A DNA stretch of 64,000 nt from an uncultured Oscillospiraceae bacterium (lineage in GTDB: Bacteria; Bacillota; Clostridia; Oscillospirales; Oscillospiraceae), in assembly GCA_934561175.1 (NCBI GenBank), contig CAKTFW010000003.1:1-64000 (forward strand), in the 5' to 3' direction. Under the pieces are notes generated by a model. It saw only the letters and a list, made by a program, of their open reading frames with translations, was not told where the DNA came from and ran no database searches. Shown here piece by piece: positions 42,833 to 51,800 of the stretch. How positions within the stretch are numbered: position 1 is the first letter of the stretch; each line of letters opens with the position of its first letter. The position numbers and the translations under genes were made by a program.

Positions 42833-45334
42833 TCAGGCATCAAAGTGCAGCCAGATCTCCACGAAGTCCTCCACATCAATGACATTGTCGCCGTTGAAAT
42901 CGCAGCGGCTGGCATCCGTCCAGTTGCTGTCGCCCTGCGTGGCGCGATAATAAAGCTGTGCGGCCGTAATATCCAGCAGATCCACCTTACCGTCGCCATT
43001 GATATCGTAGCTCTTGTCGTCGGTGTAGGTTGCCTGGCTGGGATCGATACCGTTGCGAATTACACCGTAAGCCACGGTGCTGGAGTCACCGTCAACGGTC
43101 CAGCCCGCGATTTTCAGATCCGTGATGGTCACAGTGGGCTTATCTCCCGCAACCGCAATCTGCAGCACATTCTGGACACCGCTGGCACTTAGCGTGCTCT
43201 GCGCGCCGTTCAGATAGCTGAGCACAGCAGTGTAAGCCGTCTTACCATTGACCTGCGTGGTGTTCAGGTCGCCGACCTGAACAAAGCCGTTCTGGCCGGT
43301 CAGGGAAATCTCGGTGCCGTCCGTCTCAAACCAGACCTGCACCGCAGAAATCCGAGCGGGATCGGTCAGGCTCAGGGCGAAGGTCGCTTTGCCCTCGCTG
43401 TTCCTGTTGCCCACGCGGATGGCCGCGCACTCAGCAGAAATCTCCGCAGCGGGCGTCGGATCCACCGGCGTGCTGCCGCCGGTCACCGTGACGCGGCAGG
43501 TGGCCTTCAGACCGTTGGCCGTCTCTGCGGTGATGGTGGCGCTGCCGGCTGCTACACCAGTGACAATTCCCTTGGAAACCGTAGCAACCTTGGTATTGTC
43601 CGAGCTCCAGGTCACCGTCTTGTCCGTGGCGGAATCCGGCGTCACCGTCGCCGTCAGCTGCAGCCGCTTGCCGGCCTCCAGAGAGGTGGAGGTGCTGCTG
43701 AGCTGAATGCCGGTGGGAACGGTTGGGTTCTCCACCGCCTGGGTTGTGCTGTCAATCACTGCATAGTAGCCCAGTTCCTCCACGCTGGCGGAGATGGTGC
43801 CGCTCACATAGGCCGAGGTGACAGCGGACACCTTGCCGTCGTTATAGGTATAGAGCTTGGTGTTTTTGCTCATGCTGCTGGGCACACCGATCTTCAGATC
43901 CATGCTGTCGGGAACCGTTGCAGTATTGGGCTCCAGATTCAGCTGGTAGACTGCCAACGCACCGTCGCCCGCCTCCGCCTTGAAGGCGTTATAGACTGCG
44001 CCGGAGGTAACCGGCGTCATCCGCAGGGTAGTACCCATCTGATAGGCGCCGTCCAACTTGACTTTATTGCCCATGTCCACCAGCGTATAGGTACCGACAT
44101 CGGTCGTGGCCATCGCGTCTACGCCGGAGACGACCTGATAGGCCCAGCCGAACTCATCGGCATGGTTCACAGCCCACTTTTCGCCATTGGAACCCTTGAC
44201 CACATAGACGATCAGGTTGCCGGGAGAATCAGGGAAGGGGTTAAAGAAATCGCTCTCATAGCTGGGGAAGTTGATGACGCTGCTGGGAATGAACACACGC
44301 TGCAGATTGCTGCAGCCGTCAAACGCACCGGCCTTGATGGAAATCACCCCTTCCGGCAGGATGAGGTTGGTGAGGCTGGTGCAGTTCTGGAAGCCGTAAG
44401 TATCCACCGTGGTGGGACCGCCGCCGGTGAAGTTCACCCGCTGCAGGCTAGTGCAGCCCAGGAATAAGCAGTACTCCACGACATCTAACCGGTTCAGGAA
44501 GGTAACATCGGTCAGACTGGTGCAGTTTTCAAACAGTCCGCTGCCTACGCTGGTCACCGTTGCAGGGATGGTGATATCGGTCAGGCCGGTCTCCTCAAAG
44601 GCGTTGCCGCCGAGCTTGACGCAGGTTGCAGGAATCTCAACATGGGTCAGATTTGCCGCCTTGCGGAAGCTGCTGGCCCAGAGCTGGTTCACCGGTTTAC
44701 CGTTGACCGTTTCCGGAATGGTATAGGAAGTGGCGGGGTTGCCGGAAGGATAGGCGATGAGCGCCAGATTCGGGTCTTCATACTGCGGCTCGCCGTCCTC
44801 AACCCACGGGCCGAACAGGACGCCGTCCTTGGTGAAGTAATAGGGGTTGTCCAGATCAACCTTGATCTCGGTCATGCTGGAGCAGCCTTTAAACACATTG
44901 CCGGTGACATATTTGGCAACGGCAGGAATCGTGCACTCCGTGAGCTTGGGGCAATCCATAAAGGCGGAAACGCGGATGGTGAGCTGCGCGCCGTCCTTGG
45001 GATCGGAGAAGATCACCTTTTCCAGATTGGGGCAGCCCTCAAACGCACTGTAACCAATCTGCGACACGCTGCCGGGAATGGTGACAGAGGTGATCTTCTT
45101 GTTGCCCTTAAAGGCTTCGCCGCCGATGGCGGTAACGGTGTTGGGGATGACAATGTCCCCGCCGGGGCCATAATAGCCCAGGATCACGCCGTCCTGAATG
45201 TTTGCACCGACGAGTTCGTCCTCGTCATCCTCTGCGGTAGCCGCAAAGGCGCTGGGGACCATGGTAAATACCATACACAGGCACAGCAGAAGCGACGCAA
45301 TGCGGCTCCAGGCGGCCTTTTTTGTAGTTTGCAT
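42833..45334 (-). CDS. Secreted BspA-type LRR protein with Ig-like, cohesin-like and dockerin modules
   Basis: 833 residues. Signal peptide (1-32, ending PSAFAA), an acidic stretch, then LRR_5 repeats (about 45-390: IGGEAFKGNKKITSVTIPGS and similar), a linker domain, a bacterial Ig-like (BIG2) domain (about 538-629), a cohesin-like module (about 630-774) and a type I dockerin (775-833) with two calcium loops DINGDGKVDLLD and DFNGDNVIDVED. Likely exported for adhesion or ligand binding. Ribosome site GGAGGAA. Lies between the other LRR gene and the SLH gene, gaps of 34 and 68 bases. Confidence 0.88.
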   Translation of the reverse strand: MQTTKKAAWSRIASLLLCLCMVFTMVPSAFAATAEDDEDELVGANIQDGVILGYYGPGGDIVIPNTVTAIGGEAFKGNKKITSVTIPGSVSQIGYSAFEGCPNLEKVIFSDPKDGAQLTIRVSAFMDCPKLTECTIPAVAKYVTGNVFKGCSSMTEIKVDLDNPYYFTKDGVLFGPWVEDGEPQYEDPNLALIAYPSGNPATSYTIPETVNGKPVNQLWASSFRKAANLTHVEIPATCVKLGGNAFEETGLTDITIPATVTSVGSGLFENCTSLTDVTFLNRLDVVEYCLFLGCTSLQRVNFTGGGPTTVDTYGFQNCTSLTNLILPEGVISIKAGAFDGCSNLQRVFIPSSVINFPSYESDFFNPFPDSPGNLIVYVVKGSNGEKWAVNHADEFGWAYQVVSGVDAMATTDVGTYTLVDMGNKVKLDGAYQMGTTLRMTPVTSGAVYNAFKAEAGDGALAVYQLNLEPNTATVPDSMDLKIGVPSSMSKNTKLYTYNDGKVSAVTSAYVSGTISASVEELGYYAVIDSTTQAVENPTVPTGIQLSSTSTSLEAGKRLQLTATVTPDSATDKTVTWSSDNTKVATVSKGIVTGVAAGSATITAETANGLKATCRVTVTGGSTPVDPTPAAEISAECAAIRVGNRNSEGKATFALSLTDPARISAVQVWFETDGTEISLTGQNGFVQVGDLNTTQVNGKTAYTAVLSYLNGAQSTLSASGVQNVLQIAVAGDKPTVTITDLKIAGWTVDGDSSTVAYGVIRNGIDPSQATYTDDKSYDINGDGKVDLLDITAAQLYYRATQGDSNWTDASRCDFNGDNVIDVEDFVEIWLHFDA

Positions 45335-45368
45335 ATTGTTCCTCCGGTTCTGATCTGGTATCGCGCAA

Positions 45369-47012
45369 TTACAGCCAGTTCATTGCTGCTACAACAGCAT
45401 GGAACAGCGCCGTGTAGTCCTCAATATCCACCTTGCCGTCGCCGTTGACATCGGCAGCCTGCGCGGTCGCCCAGTTCTCATCTGCACTGCTTGCCTGATA
45501 ATAGCGCTGTGCCTCGGCGATGTCCTTCAGGTCAATCTTGCCATCATTATTGACATCATAGCTCAGGATGCGGCCGTTGGCCGTGCCGGTGGTGATGCTT
45601 GCATTCACCTGTTCGCCAACTTCTTCGCCCGCGCCTGCAACCACTGCCTTTGCCAGCGTTGCGGTTACTTCCCCGCTGACGCCTGCCTGAACCGGCAGCG
45701 TGACCGTTGCCAGCTTGGTGCGCGTGGTGTAGTTGAGATTGCCCTCGCCGGTTTTGCCGAACTGCAGCACACCGGTCAGGATACCGGCATCGGTATTCCA
45801 TGCAAAGTTGTTATTGTCAAAATCATTGCCCGCGACGGTAACCGTACCCTCGCCGACCTTGGCAGCGTCAAAGGTCAGCTGCAGCATCACAGCATTGACC
45901 TCGGTTGCATTGTCCAGATACAGGTCGAACGAGAGCTTGCCGTCCGCATAGCCGGCAACCTCAATGGAGACCGCAGCAGCGGTAGTCGCACTCGGCGTGC
46001 CGACCTGAACGGTGGTCTTGCCGGAGGTGTAATACGAAGAAGTAATTGCAGCAGCGACCGTCTCATTCGCAACATAGATTGTGCTGCCAGCAGCCAAATC
46101 AGTGAAAGCGTAGCTGCCCAGCGTGGGAGCCGTCTCGCACAGCAGGGTGACGGTTTTCAGGTTGCTGCAGGTATCAAAGACCAGACGGTCGATCGTGGTC
46201 ACGCTGGCGGGAATGGTCACGGCGGTCAGCGTGGTGTTCTTCTGGAAGACCATGGGGCCGATCGCCGTCACGGGCAGACCGCCGGCGGTATCGGGGATGG
46301 TCAGCTCCGCAGGCACATTGACATAGGTGCAAAGAGTAAGTGCCGTGCCGTCGTCATTTTTAGCATACAGGCTGCCGTTGTCAGTAATATATTTGGCATT
46401 GCCGCTGCTGACAGCAATATTCTTCAGGGCAGTGCAGCCGGTGAAGATATTGCCGTTGTCGTAAACAGAGGTGGTCTGCACCGGCAGGGTAATGCGCTCC
46501 AGGGCGGTGCAGCCGTTAAAGACCTTGTTCATAAACTTCAGCGTACCGCTCTGGTTCTCGGTGAAGTTTACGGTGGTGAGTTTGGTGCAGCCGTCAAAGG
46601 CGGTGGCGCCAACAGTCTGCAAAGTGCTGGGAATCGTAACGGTCGTCAAACCGCTGCAGCCGCTAAGTGCACTGATGCCGATGGAAGTATAACCCTCCGG
46701 GATGGTCACTGAGGTGATCGCCGTGTTGCTCTTGAAAGCATCGCCCAGAATGGTGATGTCCTCTTCGGCATCGCTGATGGTGACCTTGGTGGGCAGGGTC
46801 ACATCAGATTCGCTGCCCTTGTAGCCAATCACGGTGGGAGCATCGTATGCGTTATAGCCGTAGCCGCCGTAACCGATGGTAAAGGTTCCCTGGTCTGTTT
46901 CGACCGTTGTCGATGCTGCGTTGGCATGGATGCCGCCCAGCATCAGGATGGACAGCAGCATTGCCATTGCCATCAGGAAGAACGGCTTTGTCTGTACACT
47001 TGTTGCTTTCAT
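45369..47012 (-). CDS. Secreted BspA-type LRR protein with cohesin-like module and dockerin
   Basis: 547 residues. Signal peptide (about 1-33, ending GGIHANA), LRR_5 repeats (about 60-335: AFKSNTAITSVTIPEGYTSI and so on), a cohesin-like module (about 345-485: AVMLQLTFDAAKV, LATVTLPVQAGVSGEVTATL) and a type I dockerin (about 487-547; DVNNDGKIDLKD and DVNGDGKVDIED, both canonical). First gene of the operon. ATG at 47012 is 10 bases from AAGGAG; an ATG two codons earlier is only 4 bases away. Confidence 0.88.
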   Translation of the reverse strand: MKATSVQTKPFFLMAMAMLLSILMLGGIHANAASTTVETDQGTFTIGYGGYGYNAYDAPTVIGYKGSESDVTLPTKVTISDAEEDITILGDAFKSNTAITSVTIPEGYTSIGISALSGCSGLTTVTIPSTLQTVGATAFDGCTKLTTVNFTENQSGTLKFMNKVFNGCTALERITLPVQTTSVYDNGNIFTGCTALKNIAVSSGNAKYITDNGSLYAKNDDGTALTLCTYVNVPAELTIPDTAGGLPVTAIGPMVFQKNTTLTAVTIPASVTTIDRLVFDTCSNLKTVTLLCETAPTLGSYAFTDLAAGSTIYVANETVAAAITSSYYTSGKTTVQVGTPSATTAAAVSIEVAGYADGKLSFDLYLDNATEVNAVMLQLTFDAAKVGEGTVTVAGNDFDNNNFAWNTDAGILTGVLQFGKTGEGNLNYTTRTKLATVTLPVQAGVSGEVTATLAKAVVAGAGEEVGEQVNASITTGTANGRILSYDVNNDGKIDLKDIAEAQRYYQASSADENWATAQAADVNGDGKVDIEDYTALFHAVVAAMNWL

Positions 47013-47149
47013 AATCATTATTCTCCTTCCTGCCCCTGGCGCGGATGAATGCCGGAGGCTTTGAACAAATTCTGGAATGTGCAGGACTGCCGCAGGGCCG
47101 CTCTGCAGAAAATAATACAATGGAAATCAGCATTCCTGCTGCCGCAGCA

Positions 47150-47165
47150 GTTAGGAATTGCTAAC
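47150..47165. promoter_or_regulatory. GTTAG palindrome 1
   Basis: GTTAGGAATTGCTAAC: 5-base arms GTTAG/CTAAC around a near-symmetric AATT core; lies in the leader of the LRR operon, about 50 bases after its -10. Looks like a regulator binding site. Confidence 0.5.
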
Positions 47166-47212
47166 TCTTGGACATGGTACCCCCTCTTGCAACCGGAAAA
47201 AAGACTTTTTAG

Positions 47213-47241
47213 AAAATAGCAGGAATTACCCTGTTTGTCAA
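47213..47241 (-). promoter_or_regulatory. Sigma-A promoter of the LRR/SLH operon
   Basis: Reverse strand TTGACA (47241-47236), 17 bases, TATTTT (47218-47213). The leader to the first ATG is about 195 bases; apart from the palindrome and a 4-codon frame (ATG in GGTACCATG) I see no element in it. Confidence 0.7.
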
Positions 47242-47248
47242 TACGAAA

Positions 47249-47264
47249 GTTAGCATTTGCAAAC
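47249..47264. promoter_or_regulatory. GTTAG palindrome 2
   Basis: GTTAGCATTTGCAAAC, an imperfect copy of palindrome 1 with the same 5-6-5 layout, 8 bases upstream of the LRR-operon -35. Confidence 0.45.
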
Positions 47265-47347
47265 TATGCAGGAAAATTTCTCCATTCTCACAAGAACGCC
47301 CCGGATTTTTCTCTGTTTCTTTGCACATTTTTCGTGCTGCGTCCCAC

Positions 47348-47375
47348 TTGTGCAGCCGGATTTTTCAAGTATAAT
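47348..47375 (+). promoter_or_regulatory. Promoter of the dockerin protease
   Basis: TTGTGC (47348-47353), 16 bases, TATAAT (47370-47375), 65 bases before the start. Confidence 0.65.
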
Positions 47376-47439
47376 AAGGTTATGTGACCTCAGGCGACCG
47401 AGAAAAGACAGCAATATCAAAAAGCACGAGGTCGAACAT

Positions 47440-50400
47440 ATGACATTTCAAAAATTACGCAGGCTTGGCGCAGCCGCTTTGGCGCTGGTCATGTCTGTGC
47501 AGCTCTGCATTCCCGCGTTTGCGGCGCAAAACAGCGCGGTTATGGACACTGCCTCCCTGTTTCAGAAGGAAGAAGTGACCCCCAACGAGCTGCGCGCCAA
47601 CGATCAGGTGCGCATTGTGGTAGAGCTGGAGGACGCTCCGCTGCTGGCAAACACCTATGCCATGCAGTCCTTTGAGAGCACCAGCGACTATCTCGCCTCC
47701 GCCCAGGCACAGAGCCGGGAGCGGGCGCTCTCTGCACGCCGCAACCAGGTCATCCGCACGCTGAACAGCAGCGGGATGGATCTGCAAGTCAACCAGGCGT
47801 ACTCTGCAGTTTTCAACGGTTTCTCCGTAACGGCTGCCTACGGCGATCTGGAGGACATCCAGAATACCGCGGGCGTTAAGGACGCCTTTGTGGCCGAGTG
47901 CCACGCGCTGGTGGAGCCGCTGGACGCAGACATGCAGCTTGCAGACAGCCTCCCCATGATCGGCGGAGACATCCTGCACGATCACCAGTATACCGGCAAG
48001 GGCACCGTAGTGGCCATTCTGGACACCGGCCTGGAGATTGACCACGAGGCCTTCCAGGGTCAGGTCAACAATTCTAAATACGATCAGTCTGACATCAACG
48101 ATCTGATTCAGAATAATTCGCTGACCATTGGCAAACTCAGCGCCAAATCCGTCTACCATTCCAGCAAGATTCCCTTCGCCTTTGATTACCGCGGCAGTGA
48201 CACCGGCGTCTCCGGCCACTACCACGGCACCCATGTTGCAGGCATTATCGGCGCAAACTCCGGCAATACCGTGACCGGCGTCGCACCGGACGCCCAATTT
48301 CTCATCATGAAAGTCTTTGACGACGAGGGCACCGGCGCTTATGACGACGATATTCTCTCCGCGCTGGACGACGCGGTCAAGCTGGGCGCGGACGCCATCA
48401 ACATGAGCCTTGGCAGCACGGCAGGCTTTTCTACCGCCGCCACCAAATCCATGAACGCCGTCTATCAGCGGGTCAAGGACGCGGGCATTAACCTGATGTG
48501 CGCCGCGGGCAACGATTACAGCTCCACCCATGAAGGCGCATCCGGCAACGACCTTCCGCTGACCACCAATCCGGACAACGGCACGGTCGGTTCCCCCTCC
48601 ACCTATGCAGCGGCGCTGTCCGTCGCCAGTGTGAACAACACCAAGAGCACTTCCGCCTACTTCGTGGTCGGCACGGAGAAGATTCCCTACAATGATTCCG
48701 CCGAGGACGCAGGCGCTACAAAGTTCTCCTCCCTCTCCGGCACCTTCTCCTATGTGGACTGCGGCTACGGCGGCAGCGCGGATTTCTCCGAGAGCCTGAC
48801 GGGAAAAATCGCCCTGATTCAGCGGGGCGGTGAGGAAAACGGCGAGCCGCTCTCCTTCCAGCAGAAGGAAGCCAATGCGCTCTCCCACGGCGCGAAGGCC
48901 GTCGTCATCTATGACAATGTGGACGGCGCTTCCGTGAATATGGCCACAGATTACAAAATTCCCTGCGTCTTCATCAGCAAGGCCGATGGTGCAAAAATGC
49001 TGGCACAGTCTGAGAAAAAGCTGGAGACCGCTTCCACTTACATCGGCCAGTTCAGCGACATCTACAGCGGCCAGATGAGCGACTTTTCCTCCTGGGGCGT
49101 GACGCCGGATCTGAAGCTGAAACCGGAAATCACCGCCCCCGGCGGCAATATCTACTCCACGATGAAGAACAATTCTTACGGCTCCCTCAGCGGCACTTCC
49201 ATGGCAGCGCCCCATCTGGCAGGTGCAGCAGCCGTCCTGGATCAGTACATCAATGAAAAGCTGGACGGCCTGAACATGACCAATCCGGAGCGCAGCGCGC
49301 TGGTGGAAAATCTGCTGATGAGCACCGCCATTCCCGTGCGGGATGAAAACGGCAACGAAGCTTCGCCCCGCAAGCAGGGCGCAGGTCTGATCCATCTGGA
49401 CAAGGCCACCGCCGCCAAAGCATACCTCTCCGGTACAGATGGCGGCCGCCCCAAAGCAGAGACCGGCGAAAGCAAGCAGGGGCAGTGGTCCTTCTCCTTC
49501 CAGATCAACCGCCTGCAGGGCACTGCCAGCATCCCCTACAACCTCTCGGTCAGCGTTTTGACTGAGTCCGTGGTGACGGAGAACGGCAAAAGCTACATCG
49601 CACAGCAGTCCCGGCCGCTGACGGCGGAGGAATACATCCTCACTGCTCCCACTACATTAACGCTGGGACAGGACAGCCAGACCGCCAATGTGACCCTGGC
49701 GCTGACCGAAACCGGAAAGAAAAATCTGGACCGGGATTTCCCCAATGGTATTTTTGTGGAGGGCTTCGTAACGCTGACCCCCACGGGCGGCGACGAGACC
49801 GTAGCCCTCTCCCTGCCCTTTATGGGCTTCTACGGCGACTGGAGCAAAGCGCCGCTCTTTGACGCAACCTCCTACAGCGGCGAGGAACCGAATGTGACGG
49901 ATATGTGGCTGGGCGCATTTGACAACCGCACCGGCGGCGGCTACCAGCTGGGTACTCCGCTCTATGGCGACGCCTATTCGTTCTTCGACGCCGATAAAAT
50001 CGCCATCAACAGCGACACTTCCCAGAATGTCACCGCGGTCTGTGCGCTGCTGCGCAATGCCGATACACTGACCTTCTCTGTCACAAACAGCGATGACGCG
50101 CTGGTCTATACCGAGACCACCAAGCAGGCCACCAAGAGCTACTACAGCTCGCAGTCCTTCTATACGCCGATGGCCAAAAAGGGCTTTATCCCCGTGGACG
50201 AGTGGAATGCACCCCTGCCGGACGGCCAGTATACCTATACGGTTTCCGGCGAAGTGGACGACGAAACGCAATCCATCTCTTTCCCGCTGACCATCGACAA
50301 TGAAGCGCCCCAGGTCATCCGCAGCGAGATCGACGGCGCCATCTGGTGCGTCACAGTCAAGGATAATCACTATGTGCAGGCCGTGGGCGCCACCGTGGGC

Positions 50401-51441
50401 AGCACGCCGCTCACCGGCTGGATCAATCCCCGCGAATCCAAGCCCGGCGCGGAGACTACCGTGGAATTTGATCTCTCCAACGCAGCCTTTACCGGCCTGA
50501 CGCAGGCAAAAATCGCCATCGCGGACTACGCCGATAATCAGTATGTCTCCGACTGGTACTCTCTGAAGGGCGCAACTGTCGTGCAGCCCACCTCGGTCAC
50601 GCTGGACCGGGAGCAGGTCTCTATGACCGAAGGCACGCAGACCACGCTGAAAGCCACGGTTCTGCCGGAAAACGCCTCCAACCGCACCGTAACCTGGACC
50701 AGCTCCAACGACACAGTCGCCGCGGTGGACGCCTCCGGCACATTGACCGCCAAGCAGGCGGGCACTGCCGTGATTACCGCCACCACCTCCAACGGCCTGA
50801 AGGCCACCTGCCAGGTCACCGTCACCGCGGCGGCGCAGGGCAAAGCGCTGGCCTCCCTGTCCGCACCCAAGCGGGCGGAGAGCGGCACGGCGATCCCCTT
50901 CTCCTTCCAGATGGAACAGATGACCGGCGTAGCCACCGTATCGTTCACCTTTGAGCGGGACAGCGGCCTTACCGGCGGCACTGCAACCGGTAAGAACGGC
51001 TTCACCTCCCTGGGCGTCCAGTGGGACGGCAATCAGGGTGTTCTGGCACTGAGCTATCTGGGCGGCGGCGCAGGCGGCACGCTGACGCGGAGTCAGCTGA
51101 CCGAACTGGCAAAACTGACGCTGAAAGCAGAAGCAGACAGCGGAAACCTCGGAATCAAGCTCACCGGCGTCAGCGTCTGCGGCTATGACGCCGACGGCAA
51201 AGCCATCTATCTGGATAGCGGCATCAAAACCGACCGGGCGGAAGTCGCCGTCGGCGCCGCAACCAACTACGATCTGAACGGCGACGGTGTAGTGGACCTG
51301 CTAGACATTGCCTACTGCCAGACCTACTACCGCGCCACCTCCACGGACAGCACCTGGGCACAGGCGCAGCACTGCGATCTGGACGGCAGCAGCACCGTGG
51401 ACATTCAGGACCTGATTCTGATTCTCCAAAATTTCACCTGA
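47440..51441 (+). CDS. Large secreted subtilisin-like (S8, lactocepin-type) protease with cohesin-like module and dockerin
   Basis: 1333 residues from the ATG at 47440; the open frame extends upstream to 47257, but that part lies across the promoter. Signal peptide (1-28, ending IPAFA), inhibitor-like propeptide (about 50-155), S8 domain with triad D195 (AILDTGLEID), H262 (HGTHVAG) and S587 (GTSMAAPHLAG), and a PA domain inserted between His and Ser (about 440-530). Then come a Fn3-like region, an Ig-like BIG2 domain (about 1048-1130), a cohesin-like module (about 1131-1273) and a dockerin (1275-1333) whose second loop DLDGSSTVDIQD is less canonical. Divergent from the LRR operon. Confidence 0.93.
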   Translation: MTFQKLRRLGAAALALVMSVQLCIPAFAAQNSAVMDTASLFQKEEVTPNELRANDQVRIVVELEDAPLLANTYAMQSFESTSDYLASAQAQSRERALSARRNQVIRTLNSSGMDLQVNQAYSAVFNGFSVTAAYGDLEDIQNTAGVKDAFVAECHALVEPLDADMQLADSLPMIGGDILHDHQYTGKGTVVAILDTGLEIDHEAFQGQVNNSKYDQSDINDLIQNNSLTIGKLSAKSVYHSSKIPFAFDYRGSDTGVSGHYHGTHVAGIIGANSGNTVTGVAPDAQFLIMKVFDDEGTGAYDDDILSALDDAVKLGADAINMSLGSTAGFSTAATKSMNAVYQRVKDAGINLMCAAGNDYSSTHEGASGNDLPLTTNPDNGTVGSPSTYAAALSVASVNNTKSTSAYFVVGTEKIPYNDSAEDAGATKFSSLSGTFSYVDCGYGGSADFSESLTGKIALIQRGGEENGEPLSFQQKEANALSHGAKAVVIYDNVDGASVNMATDYKIPCVFISKADGAKMLAQSEKKLETASTYIGQFSDIYSGQMSDFSSWGVTPDLKLKPEITAPGGNIYSTMKNNSYGSLSGTSMAAPHLAGAAAVLDQYINEKLDGLNMTNPERSALVENLLMSTAIPVRDENGNEASPRKQGAGLIHLDKATAAKAYLSGTDGGRPKAETGESKQGQWSFSFQINRLQGTASIPYNLSVSVLTESVVTENGKSYIAQQSRPLTAEEYILTAPTTLTLGQDSQTANVTLALTETGKKNLDRDFPNGIFVEGFVTLTPTGGDETVALSLPFMGFYGDWSKAPLFDATSYSGEEPNVTDMWLGAFDNRTGGGYQLGTPLYGDAYSFFDADKIAINSDTSQNVTAVCALLRNADTLTFSVTNSDDALVYTETTKQATKSYYSSQSFYTPMAKKGFIPVDEWNAPLPDGQYTYTVSGEVDDETQSISFPLTIDNEAPQVIRSEIDGAIWCVTVKDNHYVQAVGATVGSTPLTGWINPRESKPGAETTVEFDLSNAAFTGLTQAKIAIADYADNQYVSDWYSLKGATVVQPTSVTLDREQVSMTEGTQTTLKATVLPENASNRTVTWTSSNDTVAAVDASGTLTAKQAGTAVITATTSNGLKATCQVTVTAAAQGKALASLSAPKRAESGTAIPFSFQMEQMTGVATVSFTFERDSGLTGGTATGKNGFTSLGVQWDGNQGVLALSYLGGGAGGTLTRSQLTELAKLTLKAEADSGNLGIKLTGVSVCGYDADGKAIYLDSGIKTDRAEVAVGAATNYDLNGDGVVDLLDIAYCQTYYRATSTDSTWAQAQHCDLDGSSTVDIQDLILILQNFT

Positions 51442-51454
51442 ATTCTTTCAATGC

Positions 51455-51489
51455 AAAAGGCTCCCGACTTTTGTTGTCGGGAGCCTTTT
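51455..51489 (+). terminator. Terminator of the protease gene
   Basis: AAAAGGCTCCCGAC (51455-51468) and GTCGGGAGCCTTTT (51476-51489). Confidence 0.92.
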
Positions 51490-51500
51490 GTATTTGAGAT

Positions 51501-51537
51501 AAAAAAGTCCCGACAGGCACCAATGCCTGCCGGGACT
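51501..51537 (-). terminator. Terminator of the leftward small-protein unit
   Basis: Arms 51506-51519 and 51524-51537 (core AGTCCCG.CAGGCA, one mismatch), with six T on the reverse strand. Confidence 0.85.
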
Positions 51538-51581
51538 CCGGATTTTTGTTTGAACCGTGGAAGCGCTGCTTCCACCGCCAT

Positions 51582-51737
51582 TTACTCTACATCTGCGTAA
51601 TCGTCATATTCGGACGGGCGGCGTTTGGACGAGCAGCCCAGCGTCAGTCTGTCCCAAAAGCCAATCATCAGGCAAATCGTGCCTGCCAGCGCCAGCGAAG
51701 CGCCTACGATCTTCAGAATAAAGCGTGCCAGTTTCAT
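51582..51737 (-). CDS. Small membrane protein, unknown
   Basis: 51 residues from the ATG at 51737, preceded by GGAGGA. One membrane helix (about 5-27, FILKIVGASLALAGTICLMI) and a charged C-terminal tail ending YDDYADVE. It lies 63 bases after the LRR-like gene on the same strand and shares its terminator. No family recognised. Confidence 0.6.
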   Translation of the reverse strand: MKLARFILKIVGASLALAGTICLMIGFWDRLTLGCSSKRRPSEYDDYADVE

Positions 51738-51800
51738 TGGATCTCCTCCGTTCCGCGTGTATCGTTTTCTACTGTGTTGTTTATTATACCCTGCCAAAGA

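Noticed and set aside
44642..46712. Long rightward frames across the LRR genes
   Set aside because: Complement of the LRR/dockerin proteins; no signal, domain or ribosome site.
47175..47190. Four-codon frame (ATG to TAG) in the LRR operon leader, as a leader peptide
   Set aside because: A GA-rich stretch precedes it, but such tiny frames are common by chance and no attenuator follows.
47455..49395. 646-codon leftward open frame
   Set aside because: Antisense to the S8 protease, whose triad and modules are intact in the other strand; the frame is a by-product of GC-rich codon use.
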